Assembly: GCA_029247315.1 (NCBI GenBank)
Contig: JAQWLM010000035.1
Location: 45,407 to 109,406, forward strand
From: AAA164-E04 sp014239995
GTDB taxonomy: Bacteria; Verrucomicrobiota; Verrucomicrobiia; Limisphaerales; AAA164-E04
Length of the DNA: 64,000 bases
Direction: 5' to 3'
In this document: in pieces, positions 42,807 to 51,800 of the stretch
Layout of the letters: each line of letters begins with the position of its first letter
Position numbering within the stretch: the first letter of the stretch is position 1
Notes under the pieces: generated by a model
The model's input: only the letters and a program-made list of their open reading frames with translations
Told to the model about the DNA's origin: nothing
Database searches by the model: none
Position numbers and translations under genes: made by a program

Positions 42807-44018
42807 TCAGTTCTCCCGAGCCGGGTTACCCGGGCCACCGGGCTGGAAAAAATCCCGTCTTGCCCGGAATCTGCCACGGCCACCCGGGCCAAATCTTCGA
42901 CGGCCACCACCAGGACCGAAACCACGACGTGGGCGTTGTGAATTCATGGAGCGCCCAGCATCCCGATCGATGGAAAATTCGATCCCGTAACGCTGTGTAA
43001 CCTCCCTGCACCAACCCTCCTGATCATTGCATCCAAAATACCGTACCACCAACTCGAGGTTGCCTTGAATTCCCGAGCGATCGATCTCCACTAAAAACTC
43101 CCTCGGGTCCACATCTGATGGCACTTCAACCTTGGGCCCCTGTCCCTTGCCGGGCATGACAAGGACGCCCTCCGGAGCCTTGATCTCCCATGCGAGGGGA
43201 TCGACCAGGTTGTTCCAATGCACGCCGTAAATCGGATCCAAATGAAAACCCAGCCGCATTTGGCCCTTGCCCGTGTCCAGCAATCCGGAATCCATCTCCA
43301 CCCGTAATTTCACATAATGCGGCTGTGCAACTGGATGAAGGACAACGCGGGTTGCCCGCAGTCCGTTTGCCGACCTCACACGCGGCACGACACCGGAAGG
43401 TGCAGCCCGTTTCCGTATCTGTTGATCAGGAAGATCCAGGTCCGAGATGCGTGTGACCCGATCAACCTGTCCCATGCGTTCTTCCAGAACCGTTCTCAAC
43501 GCCACCGGATCACTCCATTGCCGGGCCAGGACCAGTTTGCCTTCAGGATCGAATAGAAACTCGGAATTGTTGCGGGCACCAAAGGCATGTTTGATCCGGT
43601 TGTCCATTGAATCGGCAATCCAGGGGATCCCGGTTCCAAGCCTCTTCTTGGCCTCCTGCACGTGTTTCAGGCGTTCCTCGAGTGAGAATGCCTGGACATA
43701 ACCGTCCCATTCCGGATGGGCCAATGATTTGTAGACGTAGAAAAAACGCACCCCCTTGGGGGCATAATCACGAAAGACCGTCTCCAAACTGGGGACGTTA
43801 CGCAGGAAAGGCGGTCAGGTAAGGCAACCGAAAACGATCACGGAATAATGCCCGGTAAGTTCATTCAAGGCAAACGGGTTACCCTCAGCATCATATCCGC
43901 TGACAGCTGGCATCAGCTCGCCCGCGTTCAATGGCAAACGCCCTCGACCCTGGCCTTGGGCCGAAACCACAGCCACACAACAAGCCATCACCATCACAAA
44001 TGATTTCAACCCTTGCAT
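42807..44018 (-). CDS. Deiodinase-like thioredoxin-fold selenoprotein (in-frame TGA = Sec68)
   Basis: The ATG at 44018 starts a signal peptide (SFVMVMACCVAVVSA) and frame that meets TGA at 43815-43817, then stays open in the same frame to 42807: 403 residues in all with Sec at 68. Around the TGA the protein reads VIVFGCLT-U-PPFLRNVPSLETVF, followed by FFYVYKSLAHPEWDG (His ~101). This is the iodothyronine deiodinase signature (FGSxT-U-PPF ... EAHPxDGW). The thioredoxin-like domain ends near residue 180; a second domain (~230-350) has LGFHLDPIYGVHWNN and CNDQEGWC (Cys ~330 and ~337), DsbD-alpha-like; the tail is Gly/Arg/Phe-rich. A SECIS-like hairpin follows the TGA. Alternative: an inactivating mutation of a Cys codon. 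Function is probably thiol/peroxide redox chemistry, not thyroid hormone. Confidence 0.85.
43779..43797 (-). promoter_or_regulatory. Bacterial SECIS-like hairpin downstream of the Sec TGA
   Basis: On the coding strand, beginning 18 bases after the TGA, CGTCCCC-AGTTT-GGAGACG forms a stem of seven positions with one C/A mismatch and a five-base loop. The loop starts 24 bases after TGA and has G at its second position. Both fit the known bacterial SECIS rules (apical loop 16-37 bases away, a G in the first two loop bases). Recognition would be by SelB. Confidence 0.65.
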
Positions 44019-44222
44019 GCATGACTAGACGCATGCATCGATGAGGAGGTTACAAGGATCCATGTCCTCATAACCTGGATAACGGTCATTTCAGGAACCA
44101 GCAGCCTTCAAGTTGCATGACTGTGGCGTCTTGCTCTCCATTGGAAAGACGTCTCAAAGCCCAGTTTCGTTTTGACAGTGTAACGGGTGCCGTCACGAAA
44201 AAAACCATCGCAAGGGTAAACT

Positions 44223-45686
44223 TTACAGGGTGCTCTGGAAAACCCGAAAGAATCGTGCACCCGATGGGACCTGGGGTTCATCATGCTGAAAGGATACCAC
44301 ACCGGCGGAGTTGGACTCCACTTCACCCACTTCGCTCCAGTGGATCAAATCTTCAGATGCTTCAACAATGTAGCTGATGCCCGCGGCAGCCGCACTCCAG
44401 CGAATGACGACGACTCCCGTGTCGGAGTCAAAGGAAATATTGGAAATGGGTAGAGTCGTTCCTCCTCTACCATGCCCCCCTGCTCCACCTGTCGGGTTCC
44501 CCCCTTGCGCATGGGAAATGCGGGTAAGCACCCAATCCATCTCAAGGAACTGGCCATTTTCAATGTCAAACAAGTAATGAATCACCTCCTGGGGGCACGT
44601 AATGGGGGCCTTCATTTTAAGATCCGGTCTTCCATGCTCTTTCATCCAGTGGCCGAGGGCGATCGCAGCCCCGTTAGTAAATGATATGTCTGTGGGACTC
44701 GGGGTGATGGGAATCCCCACCGGCACCGGAACCGGCTTGAAGGTCAGCACGTGTCCAGGCATGGAACCCGGAGCCGCAGCTGCAAAGTTCATCCAGAAAT
44801 GTTCCCCCATGATGCCATCCTCTACAGTCACGGCAATGCCGGATAGGGAAGGGACACTTGGGGTGGTGACGTCCAACAGCAGGCCGCCATATTGGTTGTC
44901 GAGAAGTTCATGGGACCAGCTCGCGACACCGCCCGTCGCGTCCGCGGAAAATGAAAAACGCCATCGACCCTGAAGCGTCCAATTCCACGGCGTGAACACC
45001 GTTGAATTTGGGCCTGCCTGTAGTGTGTAGGTCAAGGTACCTTCATAATCACCGGGAATCGGTTTGGCTCCTTCGTTGGCCACGGTTACGGTAACAATGG
45101 GATCAGCAGAGGTGCTCCAACTACTCAGCTCCGAAGAAACGTTTGCTTCATGTTCATTCTGTTTTGAAAGGAGTTTACCATGTGAAGTATCATCATCGTA
45201 GCTTTCGTGTCGGAACTGGAACTCCATCAGTTGATCATCGTGATAAAGCATTAGTAAAGCTTCGATCTCTGCCTCAGTAACGTCACAGCGGCGAAGGAGA
45301 TCCTTCAATTCAGTCGATTCTTCAATTCTTTGTCTCAGTTGACGAGCGCTCAATTCTGCGAGGTCGAAATGACCTCTCTCATGGTTCAAGAGTGCCGGGG
45401 TTGCGACATCGGGGCGATACCAAGATTCACCCCAAATAACAGCGGCTCGAACTTTCACAATCAGGGTTCGGCTACTTGGATCCCAGTTAAAAGGGAGGAA
45501 ATGCAAATGAGTGGAGCACTTGGCGTCATAGGGGGCAATCTCTAATGGAGGTGCGGTGCCTCCGAAAGCGGCCCAAGTCACATTTGAAGGAGATGAGCTA
45601 TCGCTCGACCAGTATGTGTGCTGTGCACCGGCTCTTGATGAGAAAAATATTAGCGAGAGAAGCACAAGAATGATGCGTCGTATCAT
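44223..45686 (-). CDS. Exported DUF922-type HExxH-like protein
   Basis: 487 residues from the ATG at 45686 (MIRRIILVLLSLIFFSSRAGAQ signal peptide); longer upstream frame has no leader. The first domain (~23-190) contains LTWAAF-like strand starts (NVTWAAFGG), VIWGESWYRPDV and LLNHERGHFDLAEL, the hallmark of DUF922 proteins, in which His102-Glu103 and His106 resemble a zinc-protease HExxH with one changed spacing. A helical section follows, then beta-rich regions, a Gly-rich stretch (GGNPTGGAGGHGRGG) and a C-terminal YIVEASEDLIHWSEVGEV...ARFFRVF module. Proteolytic activity is possible but unproven. It is on the same strand as the selenoprotein gene, 204 bp upstream. Confidence 0.75.
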   Translation of the reverse strand: MIRRIILVLLSLIFFSSRAGAQHTYWSSDSSSPSNVTWAAFGGTAPPLEIAPYDAKCSTHLHFLPFNWDPSSRTLIVKVRAAVIWGESWYRPDVATPALLNHERGHFDLAELSARQLRQRIEESTELKDLLRRCDVTEAEIEALLMLYHDDQLMEFQFRHESYDDDTSHGKLLSKQNEHEANVSSELSSWSTSADPIVTVTVANEGAKPIPGDYEGTLTYTLQAGPNSTVFTPWNWTLQGRWRFSFSADATGGVASWSHELLDNQYGGLLLDVTTPSVPSLSGIAVTVEDGIMGEHFWMNFAAAAPGSMPGHVLTFKPVPVPVGIPITPSPTDISFTNGAAIALGHWMKEHGRPDLKMKAPITCPQEVIHYLFDIENGQFLEMDWVLTRISHAQGGNPTGGAGGHGRGGTTLPISNISFDSDTGVVVIRWSAAAAGISYIVEASEDLIHWSEVGEVESNSAGVVSFQHDEPQVPSGARFFRVFQSTL

Positions 45687-46304
45687 GATGTTAAAGGCCA
45701 AATGGGCACCGGTTGCCTCCAGTAGTGGAATGCCTCGCAAGAGGACAAGCTGCAGCCATTGTTTCATTTTCCTGATCTCCAAGAAAATGGAACACGCATT
45801 CACCGGGTATGTATGGGTTTCAAAAGTTTTCATAATTCACAGAACGAAAGGCTTCACTCAGAAACCATGAAGCTCATGGCGTGCCAGACGCAAAGTTGCG
45901 AATGCCTGCTTGAACACCGCCTGCTACCTTGAGTGGATCTGTGGGTTTGATCTTCCATGTGACACTGGGAATATCACACTGACCTTGAAAACAGCTCAGT
46001 TTTGGGCTGAAGAGGAAGATCGTTATCGATAAAGTCTGAGTATTCATTATTCCAGGATCCCGTGATCCAGCCTTTCACTCGAAAATGGGGTTTTGGATCA
46101 AATGAATCCCAAAATCACCTGATCTCTGATGGACGATGGAATAAGAGCGCGGGCAGCGGTAAATCCAGAATGTGTCGCTTGTTCTCTGCAATTTCGGCAT
46201 GAATGAAATTTCCTGTCTCTTTCTTCCACTGGCATGCGCGGAAAAATGAAGCAAACAGGAATGGAAGATTTGTATTCTTTGAATCATTTCTGCACAATCG
46301 TGAC
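45687..46304. other. Intergenic region between divergent DUF922 and ThuA genes
   Basis: About 620 bases with no convincing gene; it is AT-richer than its flanks. Presumably carries both divergent promoters. Open frames reaching back from both genes have no leader or family match. Confidence 0.4.
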
Positions 46305-47264
46305 ATGCCCTTTCAAAAGACCATATTCATACTAGGCGTGATCTTTTCAATGCATGCTGTCCAGGCAGAGAAGTTGAAGGCATTGATCATTGACGGTCAG
46401 AACAACCACGGGATTTGGCCCAAAACGACGGTCATGATGAAGCAGTACCTGGAACAATCAGGACGTTTCACCGTCCGTGTTGCGCGGACCGCCTACACAT
46501 GGCAGGGGGCGGATTTGATTCCCAAGTTTCCAGTCCCACTGCCCATCCAAACCACCGCCCTGAAGGAACCCAAGGCCGACCCCGACTACGCCCCGGTTTT
46601 CAGTGATTACGATGTGGTGATTTCCAACTTTGGCTGGCGAGCCGCCCCATGGCCTGAGGCCACCCGTGCCGCTCTTGAAACCTATGTCACCGGGGGGGGA
46701 GGCCTTGTCATTATTCACGCCGCGGACAATTCCTTTGCCGAATGGCCGGCATACAACCGGATGATCGGGCTGGGCGGCTGGGGCGGTCGCAATGAATCCT
46801 CCGGGCCCTATGTCTACTACGACAAGGAGGGCAATCTGGTGCGGGATACATCCAAAGGACGCGGTGGATCCCATGGAAGACAACACGAATACCTCATCGA
46901 AACCCGAGATGCCAATCACCCCATCACCCGGGGACTGCCAAGCCAATGGCTCCACGCCAAGGATGAACTTTATGACCGACTGCGGGGTCCCGCCGAGAAC
47001 ATGAAGGTGCTGGCAACGGCCTTCTCGGACAAGGATACCGGTGGCACCGGTCGCCACGAACCCATGCTGATGACCATTGACTACGGACAGGGACGCGTCT
47101 ACCACACCCCCATGGGGCACGCGGATGTCGCCATGGAATGTGTCGGTTTCATCACCACGCTTCTGCGGGGAACGGAGTGGGCCGCTACTGGGAAGGTCAC
47201 CTTGAACCAGGTTCCTGATGACTTTCCAAGCGCCACTGAGACGCGCCGCCGAAGCTTTGATTGA
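46305..47264 (+). CDS. Exported ThuA-domain protein
   Basis: 319 residues from the ATG at 46305 (MPFQKTIFILGVIFSMHAVQAEK leader). ThuA fold motifs: KALIIDGQNNHGIWPKTT (~24-41), VVISNFGWRAAPWPEATRAALE, GGGLVIIHAADNSFAEWPAYNRMIGLGGWGGR, HPITRGLPSQWLHAKDELYDRLRG and GRVYHTPMGHAD. This domain, related to class I glutamine amidotransferases but without the catalytic Cys, is found in trehalose/sugar utilisation regions and is abundant in PVC bacteria. Precise activity is unknown; a link to sugar oxidation by Gfo/Idh/MocA enzymes is often seen. It ends in a bidirectional terminator shared with the convergent DUF1501 gene. Confidence 0.9.
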   Translation: MPFQKTIFILGVIFSMHAVQAEKLKALIIDGQNNHGIWPKTTVMMKQYLEQSGRFTVRVARTAYTWQGADLIPKFPVPLPIQTTALKEPKADPDYAPVFSDYDVVISNFGWRAAPWPEATRAALETYVTGGGGLVIIHAADNSFAEWPAYNRMIGLGGWGGRNESSGPYVYYDKEGNLVRDTSKGRGGSHGRQHEYLIETRDANHPITRGLPSQWLHAKDELYDRLRGPAENMKVLATAFSDKDTGGTGRHEPMLMTIDYGQGRVYHTPMGHADVAMECVGFITTLLRGTEWAATGKVTLNQVPDDFPSATETRRRSFD

Positions 47265-47290
47265 AGGATATTGCAGTGGTGCAGAACGAC

Positions 47291-47320
47291 AAAAAAGCCC
47301 GGCATGTGCCGGGCTTTTTT
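47291..47320. terminator. Bidirectional rho-independent terminator
   Basis: A6-GCCCGGCA-TG-TGCCGGGC-T6 symmetrical hairpin (stem 47297-47304 with 47307-47314). Both flanks carry the needed T run in their direction, so it can end ThuA (plus) and the DUF1501 gene (minus). Confidence 0.9.
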
Positions 47321-47368
47321 GTGACTCAAGCATTTCCGGGAATCCGATCCCAGGACACCATTCAAATC

Positions 47369-48838
47369 TCAGGCAAAGAGGCTGGTCACGGCCTTGGACT
47401 TGACCAGCTCACGAGGCTGGTTCAGGTGATTGTAGACAATCGTCTCGGGATCGATACCAAAGCTGTGATAAATGGAAGCCAACAGTTCCCCCGGATGAAC
47501 CGGGTCCACCAGCGGGGCCGACCCGGTCTTGTCGGATTCGCCGTGGACATAGCCCCTCTTAACCCCACCACCCGCCACGCAGGCGGTATAACAATAGGGC
47601 CAATGATCACGCCCGTCATCACTGTTGCTGTTCCCGGAGGTACTCACCCCTCGCTGTGGACTGCGTCCAAATTCTCCAACCGCCACCACCAGGGTTTCAT
47701 CCAGCATGCCACGCTGGTCCAGGTCGGCAATCAAGGCCGAAAGGCCTCCATCCAGCATCGGAGCAGACTGGTTCTTCATACGCTGACTGAGGTTGACATG
47801 GACATCCCAGGAATGGTTGTCCGAGTTGGCCACCTTGGGCCATATCACCTCGACCACCCTTGTTCCGGCTTCCACCAGTCGGCGTGCCAGCAGACAACTC
47901 TGCCCGAAGGTATTGCGCCCGTACCAATCCCGAACCGGGATCGGTTCCTGTTCCAGGTCGAAGGCATCCCGCGTCTTACCTGAAACAATAAGGTTCAAGG
48001 CCCGGCTGTAATAGTCATTCAGGTTATAGCTCGCCACGGCCTTCTCGATCTCGGGCATGGCGGCGTTGACAGAATCACGCAGTTGAGCGCGACGTTGAAG
48101 TCGAAGCGCAAACACGTCAGGACGCATTTCCAAATCATCCACCTTGACGTTGCTCATCTTCTTCATGTTCATGTCATCCCCCTCCGGATAGAGATAATAG
48201 GGATCATACCCCTTGCCCAGGAACCCGGCGGTGCCGCCTTTCCCCACCACATTGCTTTCCTGAAGCGGACGAGGCAGCATCACAAACGGCAACACAGGCT
48301 CGGAAGAAGGTTTCAAACGGATGATATTGGACCCGAAATTAGGGAAATCCTTCGGACTGGGCGGCTCGAGTTGCCCCGAGGGACTGACCTTGTCGGTGGT
48401 ATAACCGGTCATCATCTGATAAATGGCTGCCGTATGGTTGAACAAGCCGTTGGGCGTGTAACTCATCGAACGGATCATGGTCATCTTATCGTTGACCTTC
48501 GCCAGCTTGGGCAGCACTTCCGTGAAATGAATGCCTGGAATCCTTGTTCGAATGGGCTTGAAAACGCTGCGAACATTGTCTGGTACGTGTTCCTTGGGAT
48601 CCCAGAGGTCCAGGTGACTGGGTCCCCCCTGGAGATAGACCATGATAATACTCTTGGCACGTCCCCAGCCAGGACCACCACCCCCATGTGAAGCACTGGA
48701 ATCCGCCTGCATCTTGAGCATGGATCCAAGCGACAGGCCTAGGAGGCCTGAGCCGCCGACTTTAAGTAGATCACGACGGGTGTATTGCATGCCGCCGTCG
48801 CACAGATCGCTGTTGAAACCTCCTGGAATGTTAATCAT
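47369..48838 (-). CDS. DUF1501 protein with twin-arginine leader
   Basis: 489 residues. Leader CDGGMQYTRRDLLKVGGSGL (~13-32) is the standard form in this family. Core: IIMVYLQGGPSHLDLWDPK (~64-82), VNDKMTMIRSM, NHTAAIYQMMTGY, QSCLLARRLVEAGTRVVEV, WDVHVNL, LVVAVGEFGRSP and GRDHWPYCYTACVAGGGVKRG. The fold is alkaline-phosphatase/sulfatase-like, but the true reaction is not established. In Planctomycetes and Verrucomicrobia it is nearly always paired with a PSCyt1/DUF1549/DUF1553 protein, as here: it starts 30 bp after the stop of that gene. The pair is widely associated with polysaccharide degradation. Confidence 0.94.
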   Translation of the reverse strand: MINIPGGFNSDLCDGGMQYTRRDLLKVGGSGLLGLSLGSMLKMQADSSASHGGGGPGWGRAKSIIMVYLQGGPSHLDLWDPKEHVPDNVRSVFKPIRTRIPGIHFTEVLPKLAKVNDKMTMIRSMSYTPNGLFNHTAAIYQMMTGYTTDKVSPSGQLEPPSPKDFPNFGSNIIRLKPSSEPVLPFVMLPRPLQESNVVGKGGTAGFLGKGYDPYYLYPEGDDMNMKKMSNVKVDDLEMRPDVFALRLQRRAQLRDSVNAAMPEIEKAVASYNLNDYYSRALNLIVSGKTRDAFDLEQEPIPVRDWYGRNTFGQSCLLARRLVEAGTRVVEVIWPKVANSDNHSWDVHVNLSQRMKNQSAPMLDGGLSALIADLDQRGMLDETLVVAVGEFGRSPQRGVSTSGNSNSDDGRDHWPYCYTACVAGGGVKRGYVHGESDKTGSAPLVDPVHPGELLASIYHSFGIDPETIVYNHLNQPRELVKSKAVTSLFA

Positions 48839-48868
48839 GGCGCGTGTCGTTTAATAGGGTTTGTATTT

Positions 48869-51800
48869 CTAATGATTGAATAAAAAGGACGGGTTGTTGA
48901 TCAAGGCCCAGGCCACATCCTGAGCGGCGGTCAACCTTGCGTTCTTGATCTGCCCTGAACTCAGTTCCAGAGCGCGACGCAACTGCTTGAGGGTCGGGTC
49001 CATGGGCAACGGTTGACTCACCAGTTCCAGGCGTGCCTTGAGTCGAGTGAGGTCCACATCTTCCGGGCGCGGTTTTTTGGCATCTGCCAAGGCCTTTTCA
49101 AGCGTGGCCAGGTGTTTGTCGCTGGAACGATGAAAGGTTTCAAGAACCTTGACCTGTTCCTCGCTTCGATCCCCCTGTGCCATGAGGAGAATGGACTCCA
49201 CATCCAAGGGAATGCCCAGGTCGATGTCCTTGGACGCATCCGTGAGTGAAAGGCGAAAGTGCCCAATCGCGTGTTTGCCTCCTTGATACTGCTGACTGAG
49301 CGTGATTTCCAACAGGACGGCCTCGTCGCTCAGGATCGGTTCCTTGAGTTCAAAAACGGCGGTATGGAATCGTCCCATCTGCGGAGAGATGGCCCAGCCA
49401 TTGTTTTCTCCCCTGTTACCGTCAATGGCCCGCTCCACCGGAAAATTTTTCTGGCTGAAGTCCGCCTGAGGCTTGTGCAGTTTGAGGGTCTTCCACGCCT
49501 CGGGACTGGAAAGAGGTGCCCACCGGAGCTGGATCTCACTTAAAACAAAATTGCCATCCTCGGAACGCCCGGGACCCTCCTTGGGAAGGGATGCATGCCT
49601 CAGCGTTTCAAGACGGATCGCGGTGATTCCTGAACCGCTGCTGCGACCCTGGATCAGGTAATCCACTTTACCTGGATCGCCCTCTGCCACCACCGAGTTA
49701 TCCCGTTGAAGGACCAGCTTGCTCGTGTCCGAGGCACTCAGGGAACGAACGTCCATGGCATGCCAGGCAGTGCCGGTGTCCGGGTTTTCAGTCCAAGCCG
49801 AAAAGCGTTCCTGCCATTTGGCTTCATGGGTCTCCAAAGCCGCATTCGCCTTGCCGACTGCTTCCTGCTGCTCCGCATCCAGCTTGGCCTCACGCGGAGC
49901 GATCTCCTCTTGATAATCTCGCACCGACTGCTTGGCATCGGCGATGCGCTTTTCCCTCTCGGCAGCAAAACGAATCTGGACAGGGGCATAATCTTTCTCA
50001 TAAGCGGCCAGTTGCTGCACCACCTCCTCGTGATCTTGCTCCACCAATCCGAATACTTTCAGGTTCTGCTCAATCTCCTTGTCCTCAGCTCCCCTGTTCA
50101 GGATCCGCCAGTATAATTGCTGAACCACCTTGGCATTGTCCTCCTCACTGGTTACCAGTTCCGCAATGGCATTGGCCTGATCGGAAATGGCCTGGTCCAC
50201 GGTGGGTCCGCTTACAAGTGAGAGGATGGATCCGAGCTGCAGTTCACTGGAACGCTCACATTCGCAGGCACTCTCGCGCACAGGACGACCAAGGTTGGCG
50301 AGAAAACCATCGTCCAGCTTGACACCAACATCCGGCAACTGCACGGCGCGCGTGCCACGGGGCACGCCCGGGAAATCAGGCACAGAACCTGTGACAAAAT
50401 AAATGGCATCGTGCAGCACCTCCGCAGGCAGACGCTTGGGCTGAGCATGGGAAAAGTTGATGCGATCATCTTCATTCCACGGATTACTTTCGATGGAGAG
50501 CTGATATACCCTGGAGTGACAGATCGTGCGAATAAGATGACGCGTGTCAAAACCGCTGTCGATGAATGCCTGGGTCAGCCAATCCAGCAGTTCCGGGTTG
50601 GAGGGAGGATTCCCGGCTCGGATATCATCCAGAGGCTCAATCAGTCCCACCCCAATCAGGTAGCCCCAGATCCGGTTGACATAACTCTTGGCAAAATATG
50701 CATTATCGGGACTGGTCATCCATGAAGCCAGCGCATCACGGCGTGTCGGGTCTTCAGTCTCCACAGCATGGTTTGCCTGGTAGGGAAAGGTCGGAACAGC
50801 CGTCTGCCCCGTGCGAAGATGAGTCACTTCACCAGCATTCTCTTCATAAACAACCTCGTAAAGTGGTTTGCGACCCTCCACTGCGGTACCGCCGATGAAC
50901 TTGTCTTTACTGCCTGGGTCACCCTTGAGTGAGACGCGCGCAAAGTAAGCGGACATCTGATAGTATTGATCCTGAGTCCATCGCTCAAAGGGGTGATCAT
51001 GACACTTGTTGCAATTGAAACGGGTGGCAAGGAAAAGATGAGTGGTGTTCTCCATGATGAGATCGGGCTCACGCAAAATCTTGTAATAGGAGGCCGCGGG
51101 ATTGTCCTTGTTGGACCCCTTGGCGGTAAGGATCTTCCTGGCAAATTGATCGTAGGGCGTATTGGCCTTGATCTCATTACGAATCCAATCGCGAAACATG
51201 GTCGCCCCTTCGGCTCCAAGAAACTTACGGTTGACCTGAAGCAGGTCTGCCCACTTGTTGGTCCAGTAATCCACGAACTCGCGATTGCCGATCAAGGTGT
51301 CGATGAGGGCACTGCGCTTGGATCGCGAAGACTGGGGATCATCCAGAAACTTCCGGAGCGCAGTGACCGAGGGGGGCAAGCCCGTCAAGTCCAGATAAAT
51401 GCGGCGGGCAAATTCCGTGTCGGTGCACAGCCCGGAGGGAAGAATCCGCATGCGCTTCCACTTGGTAATGGCCGCTTCATCGATCTTGTTGAACGACTCG
51501 ATGTCGGTCCACTCAAAGCCTGCACGATCGCCCATCACTGTGACCGTGGTTGAAGCGTAAGCTCCCTCGTAACGCGCCAGCATCGGCGCTTCTCCACGCC
51601 GCAGCGAAGAAACCAGACCAAGCCCATCCACCGTGGCAACCTCCCCGTTACTGGTCTCCACGAAGGCTTCACGGGTCACGTCCCTGTGGGATCCATCAGG
51701 ATAGTGCGCGACCACGCGCAGCTGCTGTTGATCTCCAATCGACTGCACAACCGGATTTTGAGGGATCACCTCGATGGAGGCCACTTTGGGACTCGACTGA

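Noticed and set aside
43815..43817. Reading the TGA as a nonsense mutation splitting a redoxin gene into two
   Set aside because: The TGA sits exactly at the Sec position of the deiodinase motif, the frame is unchanged on both sides, no other lesion is seen and a SECIS-like hairpin follows.
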